Positions 1 through 12,674 of a stretch of 64,000 nt of DNA are shown here, in pieces. The stretch's first letter is position 1, and the number at the start of each line of letters is the position of its first letter. Under the pieces are notes generated by a model. The model made no database searches and was not told where the DNA came from. It worked only from the letters and a program-made list of their open reading frames with translations. This stretch comes from Sordariomycetes sp. S80-01Y. Lineage: Eukaryota; Ascomycota; Sordariomycetes. The DNA lies in contig JAXQJY010000029.1 of assembly GCA_037042185.1 (NCBI GenBank), positions 1,922,001-1,986,000 on the forward strand. Reading direction: 5' to 3'. A program made the position numbers and the translations under genes.

Positions 1-192
1 ATTCCCGCACTCGTTCCCCTGCCGCAGGACTGTCCCAGTTGTGATGAACGGCGTGGCCGAGCGCGGAATGGTAGTGCACAGAACTTGACTTTTGCCTTCT
101 AAGCGTCGCTGATGTCATTGGGTACTGTTGACACGACCGAGTTATCGTGACGAAGCCGAACCTCATGACGTGCGCAGTGAGAAGGGATCGAT

Positions 193-587
193 CTAACAGT
201 AACGGATCAGCTTAGAGGTTCCCAGGCTGACGACGATCTCGAACTGCGACCCACCGTTGTAGCTGCTGGTGAAGCCCGCGAGCATCTTATCATGGCAACT
301 CGAATGGATACCGGACTTCTTCAACGCTCTTGACTGGGCCTCTTTTTCGATGTCAGGGATGATCTGGATGCGTTCTTCGTCCACGCCTCCCGTCAAGATG
401 CTCGCGCATCGTTAAGATGCTGCAGCACAATTCGCTGAATTGGTTGATCAGAGGTGACTGCTTTCATGAGCTTCTTATTGAACTCGATACGGATCTTCTT
501 GACTGGATAGTCGAGACATAGATTTGCTGAATCCATGATACTAAATCTGTAGAGCTCGACGTTGTAAATCGCGTCAGAATAATCCAT
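193..587 (-). other. Doubtful broken ORF pair near the left edge
   Basis: I do not recognise this. On the minus strand an ATG at 587 opens 64 codons ending in TGA at 393-395; the text then continues in another frame to a stop at 193 without its own ATG (its apparent start is a TTG). The two peptides look protein-like (rich in I, V, K and E, e.g. PVKKIRIEFNKKLMK and ERIQIIPDIEKEA). A short near-repeat, GCATCTTAACG / GCATCTTGACG on the minus strand, sits at the frame change. It could be a decayed gene, an intron-containing gene I cannot splice, or chance. It lies 149 bp from the divergent RNase gene, so part of it may simply be that gene's promoter. Confidence 0.2.
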
Positions 588-736
588 CACGTGACGTCGC
601 GAGGTGGCCGTCGCGATGACGCGCCGGTGTTCGCCAAAATTTCTTGAGCCTGCAACCAAGAGCCGCCTTCGTAAAGGGGAGCCCACACACTCCTTCGCCC
701 GTCGCTTCGGCCCACAGGACAGAGGCATTCGTGATT

Positions 737-3700
737 ATGTTACGAGTCAAGAACAGACCTTACGTCTGCAGGCAATGTCTTCTTCAGAATACTCGCAGTA
801 GCCGTGCGCTTCCAATAAAGCTGTCGCACCAGTCGACTCCCGGGCTCAGCCGTCCAGCATCGACTGTAAGTACTAAGTACTGGCACCATGAGATCCATAG
901 AATCTTTCCTAACAAATGCGACCAGGATCAGAGCTTCAGATGGAAGAAACAGCCTCCTCGTCATGGGTTTTCGCAATCGTCGCAGTCGAAGCCATCTCGT
1001 CAAGGAGGGTCTCAACCATGGAGGTCGAAACCGTCAAATCCAAGATGGACCACAGGAGCTGATGCAAAAACTAAACCCTCTCAAATCCGTGAGCGGCTGC
1101 GTCAGTGGGCCATTCAGAATGAGGGCGAACTCGCTAAGCCGGCCGAGACGATGCCTGGGGAAGATTGGACTGGCGAAAGAGGAGGGAACTACATCACTAG
1201 GACGCAAGCTTCCGCGAGTCCTGCTTGGGAGTCACTTCAAGGAAAGGAACAGGGCATGGCATCCATTGGAGATCCAGAAATGATCGAACCGCGAGATCAC
1301 GAAGTCGGTGTGGATAGCAGGCAGCCTGGTGACCTAGTCGAGCTTAGGTGAGGGTCCAAGACAGCTACCCCCCGCTTCTCACTAACGTCATCTAGACCAT
1401 CTCGCTCAAGAGTCTCAATATTCGCCATCTACCTCGGCTTCAGAGCCGGCAGACACCACTTTTATGGGAGTCATGGAAGATGGATGATCAGCATGGGTTA
1501 TGGGTCACTCTTCACTGTGTCAAACTTCATCACCAAGGCCGAGCTCGAGCCTGTTCTTGCTGAGCTGCCCGAGGGAGCACAACTCGAAGAAATGGAGCAA
1601 GCACGGAATGAAGACAGAGGCCCATCTCGCAATACCGCCGCCGTCCTTCTGAAGAAGATGCACGATTTCAAAACGGAGGCCGAGAAGATCTACTTGCAGA
1701 ACGTGGACAAGCTTGATCGAGCAAGGAGTCTGCTGTCGGACGCGGATCGCGTCAAGTACCTGAGCTTATTTGAGATTGCAGAAATCCTTCTCCCTCGCAA
1801 GATGAAGGACGGCGAGGGCAACTTCTCACCTGCTGCTCTTTACACAGTCCATACCGCGCTATTCCGCGACGAGATTTCCTTCAGACCGCTAAGCCCAACG
1901 AGCGATTGCCACCGGCGAGACCATCTCTTCGAGATTTTCCCTCAGAAGTTCCTCCAAGTCATCAACCGTGTCTCGACCATGGTTCGCAAATACTGGGTAG
2001 ATCTTTATCAGTCCGACGATATGTCACCCGAGCGAGCGTTGAGCAAGTCCCCATTCGGGGAGTTCATCGAGCAAGCCCGTGCTGTTGTTCTTCAGAACCG
2101 GGAGATTCGAGGATACCAGAATGGCGCGATGGCTCCGTCGAATATCGCGACAACCGCCCCCGATGCCCCGTGGTCACAGTCCAGCTGGGAAATCATCTCG
2201 TTCCTTCAGTGGTGGGCTAGCTATGGCTTGTTTGAGGAAGGCTCACGCTTCGGTGCGTACGGCTCCACCATCATTCGTGCGTTGGGTCTATATGACAACC
2301 TCTTCCTCGGCAAGTCGGCGGCTTGGACCTTCCTGCAAGAGGCTGGTATCATTCCTTTGTGGGAAGTACCCTCTCGCTACAGAATCCGGTTTCCTGATAC
2401 AGGCATCGTCAAGGGCGGAGGTTTAGCTCGCGCCCTGCCCGCTGACGTAGCCTCGTCCACGCGCCCAGATATTGCTGCCGAGTACCGGATCGACAAGCCC
2501 TCAGAGAAAGTCTTTGCCATTGACGGCCCCGGCGCTGTGCTGATAGACGATGGTATCTCACTGGAGAAGACAGAGAAGGAAGACGAGTTCTGGATCCACG
2601 TCCATGCTGCTGATCCGTCTTCTGGCATCGACCCTCACTCGAACCTTTCCAAGTTCATGGAACTCATTCCCCAAAACATCTACTTACAAGGTCATTTCCA
2701 AGCTATGCTTTCTGGGCCAAAGGGAGGAGGTACCGATGAGGAGCTTCAGGCTCTAGTCGCCGGGTACTCGCTTGCTCCCAACAAGCCTGCGTTGACCTTC
2801 AGTGCCAAGGTGAATCACAGTGGCGAGATACTGGATTACAAGGTTGAGCCGTCACAACTACACGACGTGGTCTACATGGATCCTTCGGACGTGGCTGAAC
2901 TATGTGGTGAATCGCGGCCTGCGCCCAGATCTAGCATGGAGTTCTCGGTTGGCAGTCTTCCCCTTCAAGGGGAACCCGCCGTCAACCGTCCGATCACCCA
3001 CTCTTCGGAGCTTGATCAGGCGAGCAGAGACTCTCTCCTCACGCTCTACCGTCTCGCGGAGGCCCTCAAAGCGAAGCGCGTTGAAAGGGGCGCTTGGCCG
3101 TACTACTTCCCGGGGTCATCCATTGAGGTCAAATTCCCAGCAAGCACTCGTGATGAGGTGTCTGATTCTGCTATGATCGAGGCTGACCCTTATGTCAAAA
3201 TTGGCACTGGTAAGGATAGGGCCAGCTCCATCGTCGACAACCTCATGGTCCTGGCTGGACAAGTCGCCGCTCGTTGGGCGTCGGATCGTGGCATCCCTGT
3301 GCCCTTCCGAAGGGACACCGATTCAGTCGCGAACTTCGATGCCGCCCACAAGTATGCCACCGAAGTGCTTTATCCGCAGATCTACAATGGGCTCGAACCG
3401 TCCGTCGATCAGCGCTCACGTCTTTCCAACCTCACCGGCCCCATTACGGTATCGACGACTCCGGGGCCACATTTTCTTATGGGCATTGACATGTACGCCA
3501 AAGCCACCTCTCCTCTCCGCCGCTACTCCGACCTCCTCGTCCACTGGCAAATCCACGCGGCCTTGTCGGTGGAGCGTGACCTGAAGCGAAAGCTTAACCC
3601 AGAGGAAGACGACCTCAACGCCATTCTCCCTTTCCCCAAGGATGAGATGGACAACACAGTGTCACTCTTGCAAATGCGCGAAAAGATGGCCAGCATCGTC

Positions 3701-4042
3701 TCGAGAGGCGACAAGGACTGGATCCTCATGGCCCTGTCACGCGCGCACCGCTTCGAGAACTTCAAGCCTGACAACCTACGCTTCACAGTCACGTCACGCC
3801 TGAAACCGGCCCTGGTCGGGCGCCTGAACTTTTTCAAGCTCCAAGCTCTCCTGTTCGTCGACGATGTTGGGGGCATGGTGTTGATGAAGAATGTCAGGTT
3901 GGGCGACGAGTTCGAGGTCGAGTTGACTGACGTCGACGTCCACGCCGGGGAGATCCGCGTCAAGGCGCTGAAGTATCATCCTTTGAAGAAGGAGGAGCCC
4001 ACGGAGCGGATTGTTGCGAAGGCGAGTGCGGCGGAGGCTTAA
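737..4042 (+). CDS. cyt-4: Mitochondrial RNB-family 3'-5' exoribonuclease (CYT-4/Dss1-like)
   Basis: Exons 737-1347 and 1396-4042; the 48 bp intron has donor GTGAGG, a CTAAC branch and a CATCTAG acceptor. The product is about 1085 residues, close to the size of Neurospora CYT-4. The N-terminus (MLRVKNRPYVCRQCLLQNTR) is basic and Arg-rich, like a mitochondrial presequence, and is followed by a low-complexity basic stretch. The RNB catalytic domain covers roughly residues 570-925. It shows FAIDGPGAVLIDDGISL, corresponding to the acidic metal-binding motif, and ATSPLRRYSDLLVHW, matching the conserved SPLRRYxDLxVH signature. Family knowledge: these enzymes degrade mitochondrial RNA 3'-5' with Suv3 helicase or act in mitochondrial RNA processing. 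The first exon was joined because it supplies the leader and the splice is in phase. The motif GPGAVLIDD replaces the usual DPDTxDIDD, so the exact catalytic aspartates should be checked. Confidence 0.88.
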
Positions 4043-5302
4043 GTCGAGATCAACTCCCAAACTGTATAAACCTGTATAAAAGGGGCATCTATTACGGCGT
4101 ATTTTGCACATATTGTACTATCACGGAAAGGACTACAGGAGCATCTAGATGTTGTCGCGTACTGGCCGCACGCGTGATGAAAAACAGAGTCATAGAATAA
4201 TGAGCAAAACTTCCATTCCCGAGCTCCCTCGTATGCAGCCACCCCGAGGTCTCAACCCGACAACCCCTGAAGGAAAGAAAAATATGCCTGCGACCAAAAA
4301 AAAACCGAGGCTCGTAGTATGATTTCTGACCGTTTCCTAATTCCATCACCGTTTTGGGGACCCCAGGCGAAACGACTACCTAATCCGGGGTCCCCGCAAT
4401 TTCGTCTCTTCGCCCGTCGTCCAGTCGCGCCGAGTCCCAACAAAACCCAAACCAGGGACCTCCAACCACCGAAGGGATCGTCACAAGACCCTTCTTGGCA
4501 CGTCGGACCCTGATGATGTGGAACAGCACCGCCTCGCATATGTCATCGCACGTCCCCTCCCCCCCGCATCCCCAACAATTTCGTCCTGATCACCACGTGG
4601 AGCTTCTCAAAGAGGTTAATGATATCACTTCCTTCCGTCGAGCAGGCAGCAATGACGGGACGAGAAGATTTCACGATGAGCAGGTGATTTGTCTTTTACG
4701 CCTGGCTTGTGGCGCGAGGTTGTGATGCGTGACAGCCGTGGGACGAGAGTCGCCAACAAGAGAGGATGGGACGGGTTTGATGAAAAGTGATTGCCTGTGG
4801 TCATGATGATGGTTTTGCATGCCAGATGAATCTATGTGCAGTAATACAAAGCACTCGTTTTCCCTGTCCTTTGCCAACCGTACCTGTTCCCATTGCCCAT
4901 TCCGGGTGCCAAATTCCAAACACATCCCTTGTATGATATCAATTAAACAATCAACGCCATTGCCCTGTGATCCCATGTCGTGATTATCGTCTCGCCACAA
5001 GCGGCGGAGCGTCATCGGCTATAATGATGTGCCTCGGCATAGCGGATGATCTATGCCAAGAAGTCGCGAGAATGGGGGTCATGAGACCTCTGACGAGTCA
5101 GGACCCTCAAACTTAATATTCGCTGAACTCCTTCTGGTAGTGGCGTTGGTCGTGGTTACCACGCTGGAAGATGAGGTTGCACCCTCGTTGATCCCGGATG
5201 CCCAGGAAAAGCGCCTTCTGGTTGTGTGTCCCTCCCGGAATGAATCCAGTGGCACCAGAACCAATACGGACAGAAGTCGTGAGCGTAGTTCGGTAGACGT
5301 GC
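4043..5302. other. Convergent intergenic region, no gene seen
   Basis: This 1.26 kb lies between two convergent genes. It holds the 3' ends of the RNase and Reg1-like genes, a GTATAAACCTGTATAAAAG stretch just after the RNase stop and a run of nine A at about 4297-4305. ORFs here are short, overlap on both strands and look unlike protein. Confidence 0.6.
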
Positions 5303-7030
5303 TTATTTCTTCCAGCCGACATTCCAGATGACATGTGTAATGTCCCGAACGGTGTTGTATGTGTCCACGACCCGCCCGAATATACCATCACCTGCAGCAG
5401 TACCGCCTTCACCCTCCTCGTAGGGCATGAACATACCCGAAGGTGTCCGACGCATTCCGGCTGGTTCGTCAGTCAGGCTGTCCGAAGATGTTGACCTGTG
5501 CATATTGGTTCCATCGTTTGCGCTAGTATCCCAGTCCGAGTTGGGATCGCAGAAACCGTCTACCACGTCGTCTTCTTCGTCAAGAAAAACCCGACCCTTT
5601 CTAGAGGGTCGCAGGGTCTCCTGAGAAGACGATGGGGAGATGACAGGACTCCGGCCGGTGCTGTGCTTCATGGCTGTTTCCCGGGGTTCTGGCGTGTCTT
5701 CGCGGTACTTGAGTGTTGTGGATGGTAGCTTTTCAATAGTCTTGCCTTCAGAAGCCTGCGTCTTCCTCTTGCCATTCTTCAGGATCGATGAAAGCGCCTT
5801 GCGCGACCTTGGCCGAGCCATCATGACGATGCCATCGGAAGAATCACTATCGTCGTCCAGTTGCTCAGGCTCAATTTCATCGTCTTCTTCACCCTTCATC
5901 TCGACGGCGATGCACTGCTCTACCTGCTCGTTGAAGTGAATGTGTTTCTTCTCAACACTGGGTGAAGTTACGCCAGAGGATTCGCTTGTCGAGACCGCCA
6001 CGCTGCTAGTGGTGTTGCTCATGCGCCGCGACGAAAAGGCGTAGGTCGTGTAGTCGGTGTTGGTACGAACAAGGCTAGGGCGCAAGATGCCCCTGGTTTC
6101 CTGAGCCTGGACAGCCGCAGTAGCTTGTTTCAACAAGGATGCGGTTGACAATGACCGTTGGAGCATGACTTCAGACATGCTCCTCTTCTTCAGGATCGGC
6201 TTCTTCTTGAGACTTACGAAGGAGCTGCTCCTTGACATAGAGCCGCTGCCATTCTGCTTGTTCTTTGGGCTTTTTGGTCCTGGCTGTAATGGCCCGTACA
6301 GCCAAGTGACATCGCAGTCCTTCAACCAATTGAGCGTCTCGGGCGGTACAGTTCGTAGGTTGTTCTTCGACTTCATCCACGTCCTCCACGAGGCATTCTC
6401 CAACCGTTCACTGTTGGGGAACTCTCCTCTCCTGTTGACGATATACCGCCACGATGACCATATGTCCTCTTCCCTCCACTCGTGCGACAGGTAATCCACC
6501 TGTTTGGACGGCCTTATCGACACAGCGGTATCATCTTCAGCGTGCTCGGGGATCTCTGGCACGTCTGGCTTCGGCGTGTCGATAACGCTATCGAAATCAG
6601 GGGATGGCGTGTAGGAATCGCCAGTCTTTGGGCTAGGCGGGGCTTCCAAGTTGTCGTCTGGACTCGATGTTGGTGGATGAAGGAATCCCCCTTCCCGCTT
6701 GTGCGAGGCAAGGCCCAAGCCACCCTCAATCGGATTTTCGAAAGCCAGCGTATCGTCTTCGTCTAGATAGGAAGCCAGAGAAAAGTTGCTCGCGGGGGTC
6801 GAAGCGTTTGATGGTTCAGTAGATTCTGCCGGGTTTAAGCGAGGGGAGGAAGACGAGGATGAGGGCGCGGAGTGAGAGTAGGATTTCGATAATGAGCTGT
6901 AGTCGTCGCTAAAATTTGATGATGTTTGGAATGACGAGGAGCCTGTGCCGAAGTGCGACTGCGAATGCGAACGTTTGAGGCTGCCTGTGGAGAAGTAGGT
7001 TGTCTCCTCGGTAGTGAGGACGATGGCCAT
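5303..7030 (-). CDS. reg1: Reg1/Hex2-type regulatory subunit of protein phosphatase 1
   Basis: Intronless, 575 residues. After a Ser-rich N-terminus, a conserved block at roughly residues 175-250 (VDYLSHEWREEDIWSSW, then RLENASWRTWMKSKNNLRT and DVTWLYGPLQ) is the hallmark of the fungal Reg1/DUF1752 family. A PP1-docking RVxF-type motif, KKHIHFNEQVEQCIAV, lies near residues 360-375 and is nearly invariant in Reg1 proteins. A second conserved patch is the C-terminal DTYNTVRDITHVIWNVGW. Family knowledge: Reg1 targets PP1 (Glc7) to Snf1/AMPK and so mediates glucose repression and stress control. The start is the first ATG of the ORF; a long pyrimidine-rich leader (minus strand, about 7590-7720) suggests transcription begins 500-700 bp upstream. 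The rest is acidic and Ser/Pro-rich, probably disordered and phosphorylated. Confidence 0.9.
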   Translation of the reverse strand: MAIVLTTEETTYFSTGSLKRSHSQSHFGTGSSSFQTSSNFSDDYSSLSKSYSHSAPSSSSSSPRLNPAESTEPSNASTPASNFSLASYLDEDDTLAFENPIEGGLGLASHKREGGFLHPPTSSPDDNLEAPPSPKTGDSYTPSPDFDSVIDTPKPDVPEIPEHAEDDTAVSIRPSKQVDYLSHEWREEDIWSSWRYIVNRRGEFPNSERLENASWRTWMKSKNNLRTVPPETLNWLKDCDVTWLYGPLQPGPKSPKNKQNGSGSMSRSSSFVSLKKKPILKKRSMSEVMLQRSLSTASLLKQATAAVQAQETRGILRPSLVRTNTDYTTYAFSSRRMSNTTSSVAVSTSESSGVTSPSVEKKHIHFNEQVEQCIAVEMKGEEDDEIEPEQLDDDSDSSDGIVMMARPRSRKALSSILKNGKRKTQASEGKTIEKLPSTTLKYREDTPEPRETAMKHSTGRSPVISPSSSQETLRPSRKGRVFLDEEDDVVDGFCDPNSDWDTSANDGTNMHRSTSSDSLTDEPAGMRRTPSGMFMPYEEGEGGTAAGDGIFGRVVDTYNTVRDITHVIWNVGWKK

Positions 7031-10000
7031 GGTGTGCGGTGGGACGAAGTCGGAAGTAATTGTAGGTATGCGGATGGCGGGCGGACGTGCTGTGACGCCG
7101 CAGCACCGGAAAGATTGCCGTGGGTCAGAGGATCATGAGGCTCGCGGATGGGTTCGAGGTGAAGAGAAGTCGAAGTAGTGGAGGTCGGGGTCGAATGTTG
7201 CGATATCCAGGGAGGGTGTGACTTTTTCTTTCGCCTGGCGCCGGGGAGTGGGGACGGTCGAGACTGGCGGCGACCACGAAAAAGATGGAGATGCTGTCTC
7301 GAGACCTGAGGCTGTGTTTGACCCGACTGCTGGACTGGTCCCGTGATGTTTTTGTCAAGTTTGCGTTGTGCGCTCTGGAAGGATGATCTGGTGGCGCGCG
7401 GCAGGTATGCTTCCGTCAAAGGCGGTGACTCGATTTCGTGGGGGAGAAAACGGGGGTGGTGCGTGGTCGAGGTGGGAGGTGCCCGGTGATGTGAGCTGTG
7501 AGAGGACGGGGGTCTTGGTCTTTCCCAGTCAGTGAAACGGTCCGACGAAGGGGCACGCAATGAATTGATATTGAAACCGCGGGGCACAGCTCTGACGACG
7601 GATGAGCGAAGAAGAGAATATAGGAGGATATGGGGTTAGAAAGGGAGGGAAGGCGAGATAGGGATAGAAGAAGGAGAGCTGGAGGGCGACAGGGAGGACG
7701 CGATTGCCGTGGGCGCGGATCGAGACGGATGGATCGCACTAAGTTGCACTGCACTGCACTTGTACTTGCACTTGCACCGAACTGACGGGGCATCTCAACG
7801 GCAGGCGCTGTGGAGGCTGATGTTCAGTGCTTGCAGGTGCGCTGCAGCAGTCCGCAGACGGCCTGGTAACCTGGCAAGCCTGGCAGCGACCCTCCAGCGG
7901 CCGTCGGGTGGCTCGAGTCTGTTCTTCTGGCTCTTCTGTGGCTGGGAGGGGCGAAACGGCCCTGAGGCAGTTGGCTCACGGCTGGAGGACCCCCCTGTCC
8001 CCCGTCCCTCCCCAACTCCACTCCTTTGCCTTTGCCTTGGCCCTTGACGGTTCTCGACCTTGGCTCTGCGTTCCGGCAGCCTTCACCTTGAGCGTCTGCA
8101 GTAGCTCGCACACTCGCGCACGCTGGTGGTGGGTAGCCGTCGATTCCTCGAGATAACACTTTCCGTGCCTTCCTCACCGACTGCGTTATCTGCCTGCCCC
8201 GGGCCTGGGGCCTGGGGCCTGGGAGCACGCAACATGCCAGCAAGACAAGCCACACAGCACCGCGGGCATGCGGATCGCCTCACTCGTGGACGGATGCGGA
8301 GTGCGTCGTAGCGGCGCACCAATCCAGCCAATCCCGTACTCGCCAGATTGCCTCCGTCCAAGAAACCGTCGTCCACCAGGCCAGTCGGTCAGGAGTCGGT
8401 CAGTGGCTCCGGAGCTGCCTCGACCAACCACAGCTTGGCTGGACGCGGGGGACATCCAAAGGTCCAGGGTTCCTAGGGTTTCCAGGGTCTTGGGGCAGGC
8501 GGCGGTCATTGGCGCTGATCACGTATGCGTACTTCCCCAGAGCATGGTCTCAGGGCACGGCTCCGAGCCTCTGATCTTCATTTCTCCGGTTCATTGTCAT
8601 CGTGCGGATGACGACGATTCGGGAGGCCCTGAGCTCTGAGTCGAGCCCAAGGAGTTGCAAGGATGTCAGAACGCAGCGCCTTGGTTGACCACGACGGGCG
8701 GGCAGGGCAAGGGCAGGCAAAGACCAGAGATAACAGAGCAAAAGTCCTCACTCACCAGGAATGGCGGCGTGTGCCCCCGCGCCTGAGATGCGTTCAGGGC
8801 GTATCAGCTCGACCCGTGTCCGAACGAAGGGATCCCACGATAAAGATGACCAAGAATGGACAAAACCTTGAGCATGAAAATACCGGTTGAGGGGGTTGCG
8901 ACAGTCTGGGATTGAAGGCTCGAGACAACGAAACCAAAGGTTTCGGGATGCAAAGGGTAGGGACTTCTCTTGATTTGAAGGCGGGCTTATCTGCACAAAC
9001 TCAACGCTTGAAGATATGCCTCTACGCACACCGAGCAAGATTTCCATCCCCCCGTGGGTCGACTTGATTGCCAATCGCTCCTCAAACACCCCCCGGGGAA
9101 TGGGGTTCATGGACTTGGTTTAATTGGCTTCAATTGGCTTTCTTGGCTCACCCACGGGGTACGACCCGTTGGGTTCATATTTCCCTTCCGAAACCTCTGG
9201 ATGCCGCCGGCATCACAATAGGCAACCATCCGGTCATAATATGCGCCAGGACGTCGTGAACGAGTGGCCTTGGATGGTATCAGATCACACAGGCAAGCGC
9301 CGCGACATCGCTCTCTAGGCGCCTAGCAACTCGATCGGAGCATGCCTGAGTATCAACGAGCGCCACCTCGAAGCTGGCGTTGCACAGGCGCAAACCTGAT
9401 CCAGGAACCAATTGATGATGCTCTCTTCCGTTGCGAGTGTATTCAGGTCAGACGGCCAACTTCACCCGTCGATGACGGCTCGGTGATGGTGAAGATGTCC
9501 CAAGCCGTTGCTAAAGGATGCTGCGAACCGGTATCGTTATCATCCTTGCCTTGCATCTGGGCTATACCTTCCAAGCGTAGCAAGGTCCTTATCTTGCCTT
9601 CTCGGTACGACGAGCATACCTTTGCGCGGCGATCGACCCGCGGTTGATATCATAAAGCATCCAAGGTTCTACTAGCTGCCGCCACAGCAAGTCCGCCGTC
9701 AGCCAGTGCCCGGTCCGTGCTGCAACCACCAGGGCGTCTGTAGGCGACACGTAGCCCCCGATTTCTCCCGTGAGTCCTGAAAGTACTGTCACCATGAACA
9801 TGTCCGTGGGGGCACTGACGGCTTGTTCGGATCCGTTTTCGCGACAATCATGGGAACTCAGAGACCAACAGCGGAAATGCAGCTCTGAAGCTTCAGCGGT
9901 CATCTATGGAATCGGTTGCGTCAGGTTCATTGACGACGGCACGCTCCACGGCAGACAACCGCCGGCTCAACTCAAATTGGTCTGTTATTGTACAAGATCC

Positions 10001-12674
10001 ACCTACTAAGGGAACCAGGGGCCTTGCGACTACTCGGAACCTAGCGAGCTCTTTAAGGGACGCCGGTGACTTCGGCAACAAAACAGCTTCTCGCAAGGCA
10101 ATGATGTGAAATCCCGTCCTAGCTGGGGTAGCATCCAAGCACACATCGCCTTGGTTGAACATCACCCGCATCTGAAGACCAAGCAAGCGCTTCAGCAAGC
10201 CATGGGTCGCCACCTCAATTGGCCAGTCACACTCCTCAGTTGGGTCTTACAAGCAGGTTGCGACACTTAATGCAAGCACGCTCGCATTGCATGGCAATGA
10301 CTGGCATTTCGCCGCAGCTGCAAGTAGCCTGCAGCTAATAGCCGTTGCGGTGCTGTTCACTGTAGACCATGGCATGGCGTCCAACTCTGCCAGAACTTGG
10401 CCAAACCCACCTTTGCTGTCCAACAGACCTCGTACTTCCGAGCTATTCCATGTGTCAAGGTTTTTTACGGCCATTGGCTGTGGCTTCTTGGTCGAAGGCT
10501 CTCAGTCTGGACCCTGCCGTTGTGGCTTGCCGCGGAAGCTTCCAAGCTTTGGGCTGAGCTGGCACTAAGTTCTCAAGCGGCAATGCACAAAGCCCTGGAG
10601 GCGCGCTTTCCGGCAAACGAGAATTAAAGGCCCGAAGACAGCTCCGATCTGAGGGATGCTCGGGTCCGGCGCGCCCTGCTGAGGCTCTTCTGCCTCCCCT
10701 GTCTCGTCACCGTCAATGTTCCGGTCCGGCAGGCGGGGCCGCGTCGGCATGAGTCTCGGGGTTCAGGAAACGCAAGGCACTTTCCCATCGCATCTGCAGA
10801 GGAACGTGCACACAGACGCAACCCAGACTTCGTGAAGCTTGAGCCTGGACCGACTCCATCGTCGCTGACCACGGCGTGAAAGCTGCGCTAAGTAGCATCA
10901 TGGCACAGCGAACCCGCTGTATTGTGGGCTATCGACTGGTTCCAACCCTCCTGATAACGGCCGTTCCACTCCTACTGAAAACCGCCTGCAGAATTCGCGC
11001 CTCATGAAACCTGCTGCAATGCTACCAATATCTGCATCGGCCATGCAGAGATGCCCGTCACCTCAGCCAGCTTTTCAACATGGAACCGACGAGGCAGATA
11101 CCAGCGTGGGCTTGCCCAGCCTGCCTGCATGCGTCCGCCGACCGTGGTGGACAAGCTTTCAATGGAGCTCTGTTGCCTGTGGCGACCCTTGTGTACTATC
11201 AACCATTCCCTGCTATTGTATCAAAGGGTTCGACAGGGTTCGGAACAACGCCTCAGTGTGAAGAGTCCTCAATGTCGCGGGCCGATGATGTTGTTCAAAT
11301 GTATGTCGGTATGTAACCTGAGTTCTGACTGTCTCGACAGGGTCGCCTGCGGGAAATCGAACGGCGCCATTCCCCCTGCCTCTCGTATCGACTTCGTTTT
11401 CGAAAACAATTGACCCAAACACCGCGTAGGAGGGTGCGGCGGGTAGAGGTACTCGGACGTTCTGGAGTAACACACACAATTGGGAAATCTGCCAACAAGA
11501 TTCGAGCCATAATCTGTCCCACGAGCACGGGCTTTGCGGCTCGATCCTCTGCATTTGGGAACCTTGGCAGCCCCTGGCCACTTGACTAGATGTTTTGGGC
11601 TTCAATCTCATGCAATTGCTCGAGATCCTCTCGGGTTGAGGACTACTCTGTAGTGCTACCTCCCCAGAGCCTCTCAAGGTCCACCCTACTGCCAGCAACC
11701 AAGACCTTGCATGGTTGCCTCGAGGACGTTGTCCTATCACGACAAGTGCATGCATAATTCACCGCGCACACGATGCCACGAGCAGACTGACGCTGGGAAT
11801 AATTGGGGGGTTTGTTTGGCAGTTGTTGTATTTCATTATGACGAAGGAGTGTCCTGTCTGCCAACCGGCGCGATGATGTGTCAGGATGATAACACTTGGT
11901 CCGTATATGATTGTCTGGGATCGGAGAACGCGTTGCGCTTGTCATGCAGACTGGGCCGGCAGATGCAGAGGCGTTTCTGTCATTGTGCTACTGCATATGC
12001 GGCACGGAGCATGATGCCCTGCGAGCGAACTGTCGCCTTCACGGGATGAGACCTCCCTGAGAACGACCCCAGATAACGGTCCTCGCGAACCCTAGTCGTC
12101 CTGCCGGACCTTCTGGCAACCAATGCAGCGTCCAACGAGACATGGCCAAGTCGGACTCTTCCACACCACTATGGTTGCAGAGAGGGTCAAGCCACGAGCC
12201 CACCGGCTGGACCTGAGGGTGTTCCCCGCGCATAGACGCCGTTCGGAGGGGTTTCACAACATTTGGATCCTGTCCGGCCGTTGGAGAATCATGATGTGAA
12301 ATCTGACTAGATCCACTCAGGGGATCTTACACGGTGCGCTGCCCTTCAAGTGGCGTCGGCCCCTTGTGCTGCTGATTACCTGGCCTTGTAACCTGAAGTC
12401 TGGACCGGCACATCCGTGCATATAACGTTCGATATACCCTCTTGGCTTGAGGGTAGTTCCCATGCTCTGGTACTGCCACGATACGAGGGACGATTGACCG
12501 GCTGCAAGATGGCGTTCTTGTTGCCCCGGTCGTCGTCGCAGTCGTTGTCTCCTCTACACAAACGCCAGCGTGCTCGCGCTGGCTCGGCGCGGTACCAAGT
12601 CACTTCTGTTGCCCCGGACTTTCGCGTCCTGCTAAGGCCGTCGCTGTCCTCGTTGCACGCCGCAAGACGGATAC
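7031..12674. other. 5.6 kb gene desert
   Basis: No convincing gene was found. ORFs here are below about 180 codons, overlap on several frames, begin mostly at non-ATG codons and show no recognisable domain or coherent splice pattern. The first 0.7 kb is the pyrimidine-rich promoter/leader of the Reg1-like gene. Other contents are a TGCACT/TTGCAC simple repeat near 7744-7777 and a GGGGCCT tandem repeat at 8201-8223. Base composition is not AT-rich, so this is not an obvious RIP-mutated repeat relic. It could hold a long 5' leader, a non-coding RNA or distant regulatory sites. Confidence 0.55.
8201..8223 (+). repeat. GGGGCCT tandem repeat, potential G-quadruplex
   Basis: The plus strand carries four G-runs of three or four separated by CCT, built from about three copies of a seven-base unit. 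The spacing fits a canonical G-quadruplex motif. It is in the desert about 1.2 kb upstream of the Reg1-like start codon. Confidence 0.6.

Noticed and set aside
6835-7587. 250-codon ORF overlapping the Reg1 start
   Set aside because: It begins at GTG, not ATG, and is low-complexity S/P/H/R from a pyrimidine-rich leader.
11213-11755. 180-codon ORF in the desert
   Set aside because: Composition is not protein-like, no domain, and competing ORFs overlap it in other frames.
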